Positions 57,173 through 64,000 of a DNA stretch of 64,000 nucleotides are shown one piece after another (position 1 is the stretch's first letter; every line of letters starts with the position of its first letter). A program made the position numbers and the translations under genes. The notes under the pieces were generated by a model. That model had not been told where the DNA came from and searched no databases. It worked only from the letters and a program-made list of their open reading frames with translations. Source of the DNA: Blastocatellia bacterium AA13 (lineage in GTDB: Bacteria; Acidobacteriota; Blastocatellia; UBA7656); contig QHVH01000001.1 of NCBI GenBank assembly GCA_003222245.1, positions 124,001-188,000 on the forward strand. The letters run 5' to 3'.

Positions 57173-58939
57173 ATGGCCAGCACACCTGCTGCGATGCACT
57201 CAAGAACAGGCGGCAGCTTTCTTGTCGAAGACCACCTTCCTGAAGAGGTGTTCACTCCCGAAGACATAACCGAAGAACAGCATATGTTTGCCCGCACCGC
57301 CGAGGAGTTCCTCCGCAAGGAAGTGATTCCGCGGGAAGATCGAATCTATGCGAAGGACTACTCTGTTCATCGCGAGCTTATGCTAAAGGCCGGAGAGCTT
57401 GGCCTGCTCAGCATCGATATCCCGGAGAAGTATGGCGGACTCGGGTTGAATAAGATCAGCTCGGCCGTAGTCGGCGAGCAATTCGCTCTTCAGCCTTCTT
57501 TCGCCGGAACCCAGAGTTCTCACGTCAATATCGGAACTCTGCCCATTGTCTTCTTCGGAACGGAGGCGCAAAAACATAAATACCTTTCGAAGCTCGCAAG
57601 CGGAGAATGGATCGGCGCCTACGCGTTGACCGAGCCGCATTCGGGATCGGATGCGCTGGCGGCGAAAACCAAAGCGGTTCTCTCGCCCGACGGCAGCCAT
57701 TACATCCTGAATGGCCAGAAAATGTGGATCACTAACGGCGGATTCGCCGATCTGTTCACCGTTTTCGCCAAAGTAGACGGAGAGAAGTTCACGGCGTTTC
57801 TAGTAGAGCGAGGCCCCGGTCTGGTCAGCGGCCACGAAGAGAAGAAGCTGGGATTGGACGGCTCGTCGACGACCGCGCTCATGCTCGAAGATTGTCGCGT
57901 TCCGGTTGAAAACGTGCTTGGCGAAATCGGAATGGGACACAAGGTCGCGCTGAACGTGCTGAATATAGGCAGGCTCAAGCTCGGAGCGCGCTCCGTCGGC
58001 ACAATCAAGCTCGCGTTAGGGGAGTCGGTTCGGTACGCAAAAGAGCGGCATCAGTTTGGACGCGCAATCGCAGAGTTCGGCCTGATCAAGAAGAAGATCG
58101 CCGAGATGGCGATTCTCGCATACGTCGGCGAAGCGATCCTTTATCGCACGCTTGGAATGATCGACGAGGCGCTGGAGCGAGTCGATAAGGATGATCCTAA
58201 GCAGGTCCTTGCAACCGTAGAGGGCTACGCACCGGAGTGTTCGATAATCAAGATCTGGCTGACTGAAGCGCTGGCGACGGTGGTGGACGAAGAGGTACAA
58301 GTGTTCGGCGGCTATGGTTTCTCCAAGGACTATCCGGCGGAGCGCAGCTATAGAGACGCGCGCATAGCTCGAATTTACGAAGGTACGAACGAAATCAACC
58401 GGATTGTTATCGCGACGCAACTGCTCCGGCGAGCAAAGAAGGGCGAGCTGCCCTTGATGCAAAGCGCGGAGCAACTGCTGGGATCGACTTCATCCCTTTC
58501 TGTCGATTCGGACGATCCATTCGGCGATGAAAAGAGGTTGATTAAGGGAGCCAAGGCAATGACTCTCGTCTCGTTCGCGGAGGCGTTCAAGGTTTACGGC
58601 GATGCTATTCGGGAAGAGCAAGAGGTGCTCGGATTCATCGCGGAAATGGCCGCGGACACCTACGCGATGGAAAGCGCTCTACTGCGAACCGAAAAGCTGA
58701 TTGCGAATCAGGGTTCAGAAAAGGCCGCGATACAAACCGATATAACAAGGGCCTTCACGCGGGAAGCGGCGGCTAAAATAGAGCGCGCCGCAAGAGCGAT
58801 CGCGGCGGAAACAGCTACCGAAGGAGAGAGTATCGAACGCTCAATCGATCGGTTTGCGCACCACGCTCCGCTCAAAGCCATAAGGGCTCGCCGGCGCGTC
58901 GCCGACGCGATGATTGCGGCGGGAAAATATTGCTTATAG
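57173..58939 (+). CDS. Acyl-CoA dehydrogenase, long (VLCAD/ACAD9-like)
   Basis: This FAD enzyme of beta-oxidation is 588 aa, longer than the usual 380, with a C-terminal helical extension as in very-long-chain and ACAD9-type enzymes. The N-terminal helical domain is at about 40-150, the beta domain has GAYALTEPHSGSDALA and KMWITNGGFADLFTVFAKV, and the C-terminal domain has QVFGGYGFSKDYPAER and the catalytic Glu in YEGTNEINRIV. All FAD and active-site elements look intact. The likely regulator site is the palindrome at 57023-57040. The start ATG has GGGGAT upstream. It is convergent with the exbD-like gene. Confidence 0.95.
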   Translation: MASTPAAMHSRTGGSFLVEDHLPEEVFTPEDITEEQHMFARTAEEFLRKEVIPREDRIYAKDYSVHRELMLKAGELGLLSIDIPEKYGGLGLNKISSAVVGEQFALQPSFAGTQSSHVNIGTLPIVFFGTEAQKHKYLSKLASGEWIGAYALTEPHSGSDALAAKTKAVLSPDGSHYILNGQKMWITNGGFADLFTVFAKVDGEKFTAFLVERGPGLVSGHEEKKLGLDGSSTTALMLEDCRVPVENVLGEIGMGHKVALNVLNIGRLKLGARSVGTIKLALGESVRYAKERHQFGRAIAEFGLIKKKIAEMAILAYVGEAILYRTLGMIDEALERVDKDDPKQVLATVEGYAPECSIIKIWLTEALATVVDEEVQVFGGYGFSKDYPAERSYRDARIARIYEGTNEINRIVIATQLLRRAKKGELPLMQSAEQLLGSTSSLSVDSDDPFGDEKRLIKGAKAMTLVSFAEAFKVYGDAIREEQEVLGFIAEMAADTYAMESALLRTEKLIANQGSEKAAIQTDITRAFTREAAAKIERAARAIAAETATEGESIERSIDRFAHHAPLKAIRARRRVADAMIAAGKYCL

Positions 58940-58947
58940 GCCTGCGA

Positions 58948-59367
58948 CTATTTCGAGTCTTCTCCGGTGAGCAAGGCTATGTTTGAGACTCCCGCGCCTC
59001 GCGCGATATCTACGAAAAGAAGCACCGAGTCATAGCGCGTGAAGCCGGATGCGCGAACAAATAGCGTCCTTTGATCAGCGGGGAGCTCTTGCATAAGCTT
59101 TGATAGCAATTCGGGCAGTGTTCCAATAGCGACATTCCTGCCATTCAACGAAACCGTTTCGTCGCTGATCACGCTCAATGTCAGCGTCTCGTCCTGATTT
59201 GGCGGAAGGTCCTGACCGACCGGCTGTGGCGCTCTCACGGGCAGCTTCGCGACCGACGGGGAAATGATCATAAAGATGATCAGAAGCACGAGTAGTACAT
59301 CTATCAAAGGAGTGACATTAATTGCTGCGCGCGGCCCATTGTTACATAGGCCTTTGGTAGTTCGCAT
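58948..59367 (-). CDS. ExbD/TolR family biopolymer transport protein
   Basis: The 139-aa inner-membrane protein has a single helix with the functional Asp (AINVTPLIDVLLVLLIIFMI) and a periplasmic C-terminal domain (LTLSVISDETVSLNGRNVAI). ExbD works with ExbB and TonB to energise outer-membrane transport, but no exbB or tonB is adjacent. The ATG at 59367 suits the family; a GTG at 59415 gives 16 more residues. Confidence 0.88.
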   Translation of the reverse strand: MRTTKGLCNNGPRAAINVTPLIDVLLVLLIIFMIISPSVAKLPVRAPQPVGQDLPPNQDETLTLSVISDETVSLNGRNVAIGTLPELLSKLMQELPADQRTLFVRASGFTRYDSVLLFVDIARGAGVSNIALLTGEDSK

Positions 59368-59481
59368 TGTTGGCTCGCCTTGCACGAAGATTCGACGCTC
59401 TGAATCCTTTGACACCTCGATCAGGCGAATAGTTCCGATAGCACTATTTATCGATCGTAGCCGGCGTCGCCTTAAACCAAT

Positions 59482-59853
59482 TCAATTCGTAGGCGGGGCT
59501 GACGGAGCATTTCTCAAATAGGCGTCTTCGCCTTTGATCCAGTCTTCGCGAGGCGGGGTAAAGATATCGTAGGCGACGAGATCGTCGACCGCTTCCGCCG
59601 AATGGACGACGTTCGATGGGATGTGCAGCATTTCATTCGCGCCGACGAAGATCGTCTTTCCGTCGATTTCGAACCTCCATTGTCCGCTTATCACAAACGT
59701 CAGTTGCTCGTTCTCGTGAGAATGGGCCGGCACGTAACAGCCCTTCTTGCATTCCATCCACGCGATCATGACCTTGCCGTCCCATGCCAGTTTGCGAATG
59801 AACTTATCGTTGACCTGCTCGACCGGGATTTCGTCCCACTTAAAATGCCTCAT
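59482..59853 (-). CDS. Cupin domain protein
   Basis: The 123-aa single-cupin protein has the metal motif VPAHSHENEQLTFV (first cupin motif, two His and Glu) and HIPSNVVHSA (second motif with His). It may bind a metal and a small ligand; the substrate is unknown. It is separate from its neighbours, on the strand of the sigma factor gene, 120 bp downstream of the sigma gene stop. Confidence 0.9.
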   Translation of the reverse strand: MRHFKWDEIPVEQVNDKFIRKLAWDGKVMIAWMECKKGCYVPAHSHENEQLTFVISGQWRFEIDGKTIFVGANEMLHIPSNVVHSAEAVDDLVAYDIFTPPREDWIKGEDAYLRNAPSAPPTN

Positions 59854-59973
59854 CTGTCTTCCTCTTCCTTGGAAATGGGCTCACAGAGGCACTCAGCTTA
59901 ATGGAATCAGAAATGAGGCGCCAGCGAGTCTTTGTCGGCTCGTCGTCGGCGATGAACAACGAAGCTGTCCGGC

Positions 59974-60915
59974 TTATTTGATTGCGGTGAGTTTGGCGGG
60001 AGCCAGTACCGTATACAGCCTTCTGATCCGGCCTTGGTCGTCCAGTTCACACTGGAAGCAGAATCTGGAGGCGAAGCCTTTTCTTTGGATTCGAGAAGTA
60101 AAGAAGCCGGCCGGCAAGCCGTTAACGTCGCCGAACTTGAGATCAAACGTTCCGGCCGATTTCTCGTTAAGGCCCATTACCAGTCTGCGCACTCGGCTGC
60201 GGCCGCGAACGGGAACTCTCGCGGCGGCAACGACACCCCCGCTATCGGAGAGGCTGATGACATTTTCGGCGAGCAGTTGCTCCAATCCAGCCGCGTCGCG
60301 GTGATTGAGACAGATAAGGAATTTTTCCAGCGCCAGTTTTGTCTTTTCGCGCAATGACGAGGTTGGAATCGACCTGTTCTTGTCGTACTCGCGCATGCGA
60401 GCGCGTGCTCGATGCAAGCTCACCTTTACGTTTGATGCGGTCATGCCGAGCGCATCGGCAGTCTCGTCGGTGGAATAATCAAAGACGTCACGCAAAAGCA
60501 ACACAGCCCTCTGAGACGGAGTCAGCGCTTCCAGCGCCAGAAGAAAAGCAATCGAGATACTCTCGATCAATTCGTATCTTGTGCATGGGGAATCTTCTAC
60601 GGCGGATGGAGGCTCGTAGGAAGGCAGGTCTGATGTATCATCGGTCGGAATCGGAGAAGGCAGCCACTCGCCTTCGTAGCCGCGCCGCCTCCTGCGCCGC
60701 AATAGATCTCTGCTGAGGTTCATCGCAACGTGCACAAGCCAGGGCCGCAAAGGTTCGTCCAACCGGCTTGGCGGCTTCTCGATAGCTTTGACGAAAGTGT
60801 CCTGGACGATGTCGTCAGCATCCGCCGCATTGCCGGTCATTCGATAGCAGAGCGCCCAGAGAAAACGCCTGTCAGTTTCGAGGAAGCGGCCGGCGATTGC
60901 TGAAACTGTTTGCAT
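59974..60915 (-). CDS. ECF sigma factor, ECF41-like, with SnoaL-type C-terminal domain
   Basis: The 313-aa protein has sigma-70 region 2 (RFLWALCYRMTGNAADADDIVQDTF) and region 4 (ALTPSQRAVLLLRDVFDYSTDETADALGMTASNVKVSLHRARAR as one stretch across two parts), then a C-terminal NTF2/SnoaL-like domain (from about residue 205). That layout is the ECF41 group, in which the tail controls sigma activity instead of an anti-sigma protein. The adjacent upstream flavoprotein gene is a candidate target; ECF41 genes often sit beside oxidoreductase genes. Confidence 0.9.
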   Translation of the reverse strand: MQTVSAIAGRFLETDRRFLWALCYRMTGNAADADDIVQDTFVKAIEKPPSRLDEPLRPWLVHVAMNLSRDLLRRRRRRGYEGEWLPSPIPTDDTSDLPSYEPPSAVEDSPCTRYELIESISIAFLLALEALTPSQRAVLLLRDVFDYSTDETADALGMTASNVKVSLHRARARMREYDKNRSIPTSSLREKTKLALEKFLICLNHRDAAGLEQLLAENVISLSDSGGVVAAARVPVRGRSRVRRLVMGLNEKSAGTFDLKFGDVNGLPAGFFTSRIQRKGFASRFCFQCELDDQGRIRRLYTVLAPAKLTAIK

Positions 60916-61012
60916 ACTGCGTACTGAAAGAAACGAAGAGCTGGGACGGCTTGCTTATAATTACACCGTCGTTTAATAACTCTCTATGACGCTATTGGCG
61001 ACTCAATCAAAG

Positions 61013-62356
61013 TTATTGGAATTGAGGCGACCCCGATGCCGCCCCAACTCGACTTTCCGATGACCTCAAAGGTGCGGATAAGATTGCTTCGGCAGCCTTC
61101 TTTGCGCTGGCCAAACTGGCATCCGCTAACTGACCCTCGTCTCCGACCCAATCTCCGGCCAAGTACAATCCAGGGATTTCACTAACCACAGGCTTGGGCC
61201 TCCCCTGCAGACCGCCGCGATTGGCCATCGGCACGGCGTTGCTGACGACCATCCTGGGAAGGAACCGGCGTATGACGATCTCTTTTCTCCAGCCCGGCTG
61301 AATAAGATCCGCGAACGACTCCAGTTCGTGTTCGACGCCTTGTGCTGAACCCGCGTCGTCGGGAGCTAGATACTTAGCTATGTGGATCAACGCGCGTCCG
61401 TCCGGGGCGAGTCTTGCCGCTGCCGAGTGCACCGAAAAATAGTAGGGCTGATCTATCCCTAACGCGAAGCTTGCGCGCGGATCGGGCAATCGGCTCAACG
61501 CCAGATCAAGGCATGCTGCCTCGATGGGCGCCGCGTATCGGGCATACTCTTCAACCGCCGTATTCTTGACCAGCGCAGCCGCCACGCCCGGACTGGAAGC
61601 CATTAGAATTGCGCTCGCGGTTAGAAGCCGGTTGTCCGCCAGCCTGACGCCTGTGACCTCTCCGGTCGATCCGATTTCGACTGACTCGGCTTTCACGGCA
61701 GTCCTAATCTCCACGCCTTCTTTTATTGCGGCGTCGCGCAGACCGTCGACCAGAGTTTGCCATCCAAGATCCAGGTAGACGACGTTTTTCGCGAGCGCTT
61801 TTTGCAATTGCTCGACCGCCGCCCCCGCGCTCATCAGTTCGGGAGCGTTCGCGTAGCTGGTCAGGCGAAACAAAGCGAGCAGGAGATCTCTCACCGGCTT
61901 GTTGGAGAGACGGGCGTCTACCCATTCGCGAACCGTCAGAGAGTTGATCGTGCTGGAATCTATCTTTGCAAGGGAGGCGAGCAATTTCGCGGTTTCGACC
62001 TTTGCGGAGACTCCAAAAAGGCTGGTGCTCAGCAGCGAAACGAATCCTGCCGGGAGCGTATGCTTCACGCCATTGTTTACCACAAAACCGCCGGCCGTGT
62101 TTGGAACATTGCCTCTGATTTCGAGGCCGATCTCACTCAAGATATCGATTCCAGGGCCCGAGCGATACAGCGCATGCGGCCCCAAATTTAACGCAAAGCC
62201 GTCCTGTTGTTTTGTTGAGGCCCGCCCTCCCAGTGAGTGAGACTGCTCGATAAGCAGCACGCGCTTTTTTCCGCGGCCCAAATAGACAGCGGCGGCGAGT
62301 CCCGAAAGACCGCCGCCTATGATGATCACTTCGTATGAGTCTTGTTTGCCGGCCAT
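61013..62356 (-). CDS. Phytoene-desaturase-like FAD-dependent oxidoreductase
   Basis: The 447-aa flavoprotein opens with the FAD-binding dinucleotide fold YEVIIIGGGLSGLAAAVYLG and the GGRA segment (LGGRASTKQQDGF). The C-terminal end has GLYLAGDWVGDEGQLADASLASA, the FAD contact motif. It is of the carotenoid desaturase/amine oxidase class, but the substrate is unknown. The start ATG 62356 has GGAGG seven bases upstream, so nine codons at the front of the longer frame are dropped. The sigma factor gene lies 97 bp downstream on the same strand. Confidence 0.9.
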   Translation of the reverse strand: MAGKQDSYEVIIIGGGLSGLAAAVYLGRGKKRVLLIEQSHSLGGRASTKQQDGFALNLGPHALYRSGPGIDILSEIGLEIRGNVPNTAGGFVVNNGVKHTLPAGFVSLLSTSLFGVSAKVETAKLLASLAKIDSSTINSLTVREWVDARLSNKPVRDLLLALFRLTSYANAPELMSAGAAVEQLQKALAKNVVYLDLGWQTLVDGLRDAAIKEGVEIRTAVKAESVEIGSTGEVTGVRLADNRLLTASAILMASSPGVAAALVKNTAVEEYARYAAPIEAACLDLALSRLPDPRASFALGIDQPYYFSVHSAAARLAPDGRALIHIAKYLAPDDAGSAQGVEHELESFADLIQPGWRKEIVIRRFLPRMVVSNAVPMANRGGLQGRPKPVVSEIPGLYLAGDWVGDEGQLADASLASAKKAAEAILSAPLRSSESRVGAASGSPQFQ

Positions 62357-62508
62357 GATCGTACCTCCATCGCTCTGCCTCATTCATAAGGCATCACGAT
62401 TGAAGGCGTCGAAAGGTTACAGGCGCATTCGAAAATTTACTCGCCGGCGCGCGCTCGGATATCATTCGCAATATTTGAAAGAGTCTCCTCATCGAAGTGA
62501 AACAGAGA

Positions 62509-64000
62509 TCACTCGATGCGGAATAGTCCCGATCTACCGAACAAGCCGGGGTTTCTGGAGTCGGTGATGCGGATTATGACAAAGTCCGATCTGGGCTTGG
62601 TGACCTTCCACTTAAGAACTCCCAAATCCGCATCGACGTTATTCTCCAGGGTCGTCCAGGTCTGACCCCCATCGCGTGAGATACTTATATTGACCTTGCT
62701 GATGCCGCCGCCGGCGGCGGTCCACCTGATCTCTTTCTTCTGCTTCAGAGTCCATACTTCGTCGGTTGCCGGAGACGCGACCGCGATACCCTTTGCGGGA
62801 TCGACGATAATCTGAAAGCCCGCCACGGCCGACTGGTCGAACTTGTCCGACACTCTCAACTGAAAATCAAACTCGCCCGCCTCCGATGGGATCCCTCTTA
62901 GGTCGCCATCCGGTTCCAGAGTCAGTCCCGATGGAAGAGAGCCGCCAACGAGAGCCCAGGTCATAGGATCGGCTCCGATGGCTTCCATGGAGGCATCATA
63001 GGCCTGGCCGACTCGTCCGCCCGGCAATGCCGAAGTCACAATCTGAGGCTTTGATTCGCCGCTCGGCGGGCGCGGACTGGGAAGAAGGCCATAGACTACA
63101 AGCTCGTTGGAAAAGGTGGCTGCGTAGACCTTGCCGTTTGCTATCGTAGGCGGACAGAACTTCGCGAGGTAACCGAGACTATCGTTGGCATACTGCTCGC
63201 TGTTCCATAGCTCTCTCGAAACGTCAGACGCATCGAATGCCCGCATTATTCCGTATACGGTCGATTTATTCGCGTCGCCAAACAGCGGGTGTGTGGCCCA
63301 AACAATCCCGCTTCCTTCACGGTTTCCGTTGGCCGAAATAGAGAGAATGCCTCCAGGCATTCCGGGCGGGGCTTCGGTAACGCCGCGACGCGCGGGATCC
63401 TGCTCGAAGAGGCCGTTGCTAAGGCGGTAGGCTCGAAGCACGTCGTCTTCGCTCCACAGGTACAGAAGATCTTCGGCGGGACCTCGCCAGAATACAGGGC
63501 CGCCATGGAGATGACCCTGATATGCTTTCCAGGATTGAAGAATCTGCATATCACCTGAGTCGTTGAATCGCCCCATGTTGTTGCGGTCCAGGACATATAG
63601 GATGCCTTCTTTACCGCCGCTTACGATCAGGTTCGTTCCCGGTATCAACAGCGGGTGGGCCGATCCGAGGTCGTTGTCCACCTCATTCAGCTCGGCATAG
63701 TTGTGAGGCGTGAACCAGTCGACTACGGCGAGGTTCGAACCGGGTCGGAGCTTCACGAAGCTCTGGCCGAAATTGTATATGCCGTCATAGTCGCCGTTAC
63801 CGGTGATGAGATATATGCTTCCGTCGGGATCAACGCTGAGCCCGCCTCCGGATTGCCAAATTCCGCCCAGGGCCCCCGTCCTGGTTGCATTCCAGGAGCT
63901 CGCTTGCGCCAGAGTTTTTGCGTCATACCCAATCACCCAGCCGTGATAGGGACCGGCATCATTGTGAGAAGCCCACGCAATGTAGATCACTCCGCCGCTT
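62509..64000 (-). CDS. PQQ-propeller/Ig-domain protein, C-terminal part, truncated by window edge
   Basis: The frame is open to base 64000, so the start is outside the window; 497 codons are visible. The first 300 residues look like a pyrroloquinoline-quinone type beta-propeller (GSIYLITGNGDYDGIYNF, SGGKEGILYVLDRNNMG, IANGKVYAATFSNELVVYGL). A putative Ig domain (LPGGRVGQAYDASMEAIG, LPSGLTLEPDGDLRGIPSEAG) and a C-terminal fibronectin-like domain (GGGISKVNISISRDGGQTW) follow. It is probably secreted. Catalytic PQQ residues cannot be judged from this part. Confidence 0.88.
   Translation of the reverse strand, partial: SGGVIYIAWASHNDAGPYHGWVIGYDAKTLAQASSWNATRTGALGGIWQSGGGLSVDPDGSIYLITGNGDYDGIYNFGQSFVKLRPGSNLAVVDWFTPHNYAELNEVDNDLGSAHPLLIPGTNLIVSGGKEGILYVLDRNNMGRFNDSGDMQILQSWKAYQGHLHGGPVFWRGPAEDLLYLWSEDDVLRAYRLSNGLFEQDPARRGVTEAPPGMPGGILSISANGNREGSGIVWATHPLFGDANKSTVYGIMRAFDASDVSRELWNSEQYANDSLGYLAKFCPPTIANGKVYAATFSNELVVYGLLPSPRPPSGESKPQIVTSALPGGRVGQAYDASMEAIGADPMTWALVGGSLPSGLTLEPDGDLRGIPSEAGEFDFQLRVSDKFDQSAVAGFQIIVDPAKGIAVASPATDEVWTLKQKKEIRWTAAGGGISKVNISISRDGGQTWTTLENNVDADLGVLKWKVTKPRSDFVIIRITDSRNPGLFGRSGLFRIE

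Noticed and set aside
1-64000. tRNA, rRNA, CRISPR, IS elements, integrase or prophage genes
   Set aside because: I looked for clover-leaf ends, regularly spaced repeats and transposase motifs and saw none; the repeats found are short single duplications.

Overview
The window looks like a chromosomal segment of a soil-type Acidobacteriota. The phylum call is an inference from the 814-aa duplicated FtsX-type permease at 22003-24447 (the acidobacterial 'ADOP' class), the moderately high GC, and several secreted or hypothetical proteins without named families. There is no rRNA, tRNA, IS element, integrase or CRISPR array that I can see. Both window ends cut through genes.

Region 1 (1-26.3 kb) is the 3' part of a biosynthetic gene cluster. 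One reading frame of about 20.6 kb, open at the left edge, encodes a hybrid NRPS-PKS: end of a C domain-A-PCP / C-A-(dead PCP)-PCP / C-A-PCP / C-A-PCP / KS-AT-(dead KR)-ACP / C-A-PCP-TE. Ten-residue specificity codes read by eye give Asn for the second A domain and Ala for the fourth. The first and third share a nearly identical acidic pocket, and the last is hydrophobic or aromatic-like. The single PKS module has a ketoreductase that has lost both its NADPH loop and its catalytic Tyr, so a beta-ketone should remain. It is followed by one more amino acid and a thioesterase, which is the substrate geometry for a 3-acyl tetramic acid. A second decayed domain, a carrier protein with Asp in place of the phosphopantetheine Ser, sits directly before a working carrier in the Asn module. 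Downstream on the same strand lie an MFS exporter (11-bp gap), the ADOP permease, and a cobalamin-binding radical SAM enzyme related to PhpK. They suggest export plus a radical methylation.

Region 2 (26.3-37.5 kb) is mixed: a DUF3810 membrane zincin, ispG (reverse), a DUF2541 secreted protein, a dinB/metallo-beta-lactamase overlapping pair, a YdeI-like protein, an SGNH hydrolase, and two adjacent BatA/von Willebrand membrane proteins. Region 3 (37.5-43.2 kb) has a UPF0175/DUF3368 toxin-antitoxin pair, a gene-poor stretch with a long hairpin, a Lol/Mac-type ABC exporter pair, and a LON-domain protein.

Region 4 (43.2-64 kb) is housekeeping and metabolism: a beta-decarboxylating dehydrogenase, an M28 peptidase lipoprotein, two small unknowns, a secreted unknown, a soluble-type lytic transglycosylase, folD-coaE, an M20 peptidase, a thioredoxin-fold protein without its cysteines, a MobA-like nucleotidyltransferase, a GlsB-type membrane protein, a HEAT-like unknown that probably starts with ATT, a YbgC-type thioesterase, a long acyl-CoA dehydrogenase with a perfect palindrome upstream, ExbD, a cupin, an ECF41-type sigma factor, a phytoene-desaturase-like flavoprotein, and the C-terminal part of a PQQ-propeller/Ig protein running off the right edge.

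Several gene starts were moved inward from the longest frame because a Shine-Dalgarno, a signal peptide or the family N-terminus decides them (ispG, folD, the dehydrogenase, the lytic transglycosylase, the flavoprotein and others). These are stated entry by entry.
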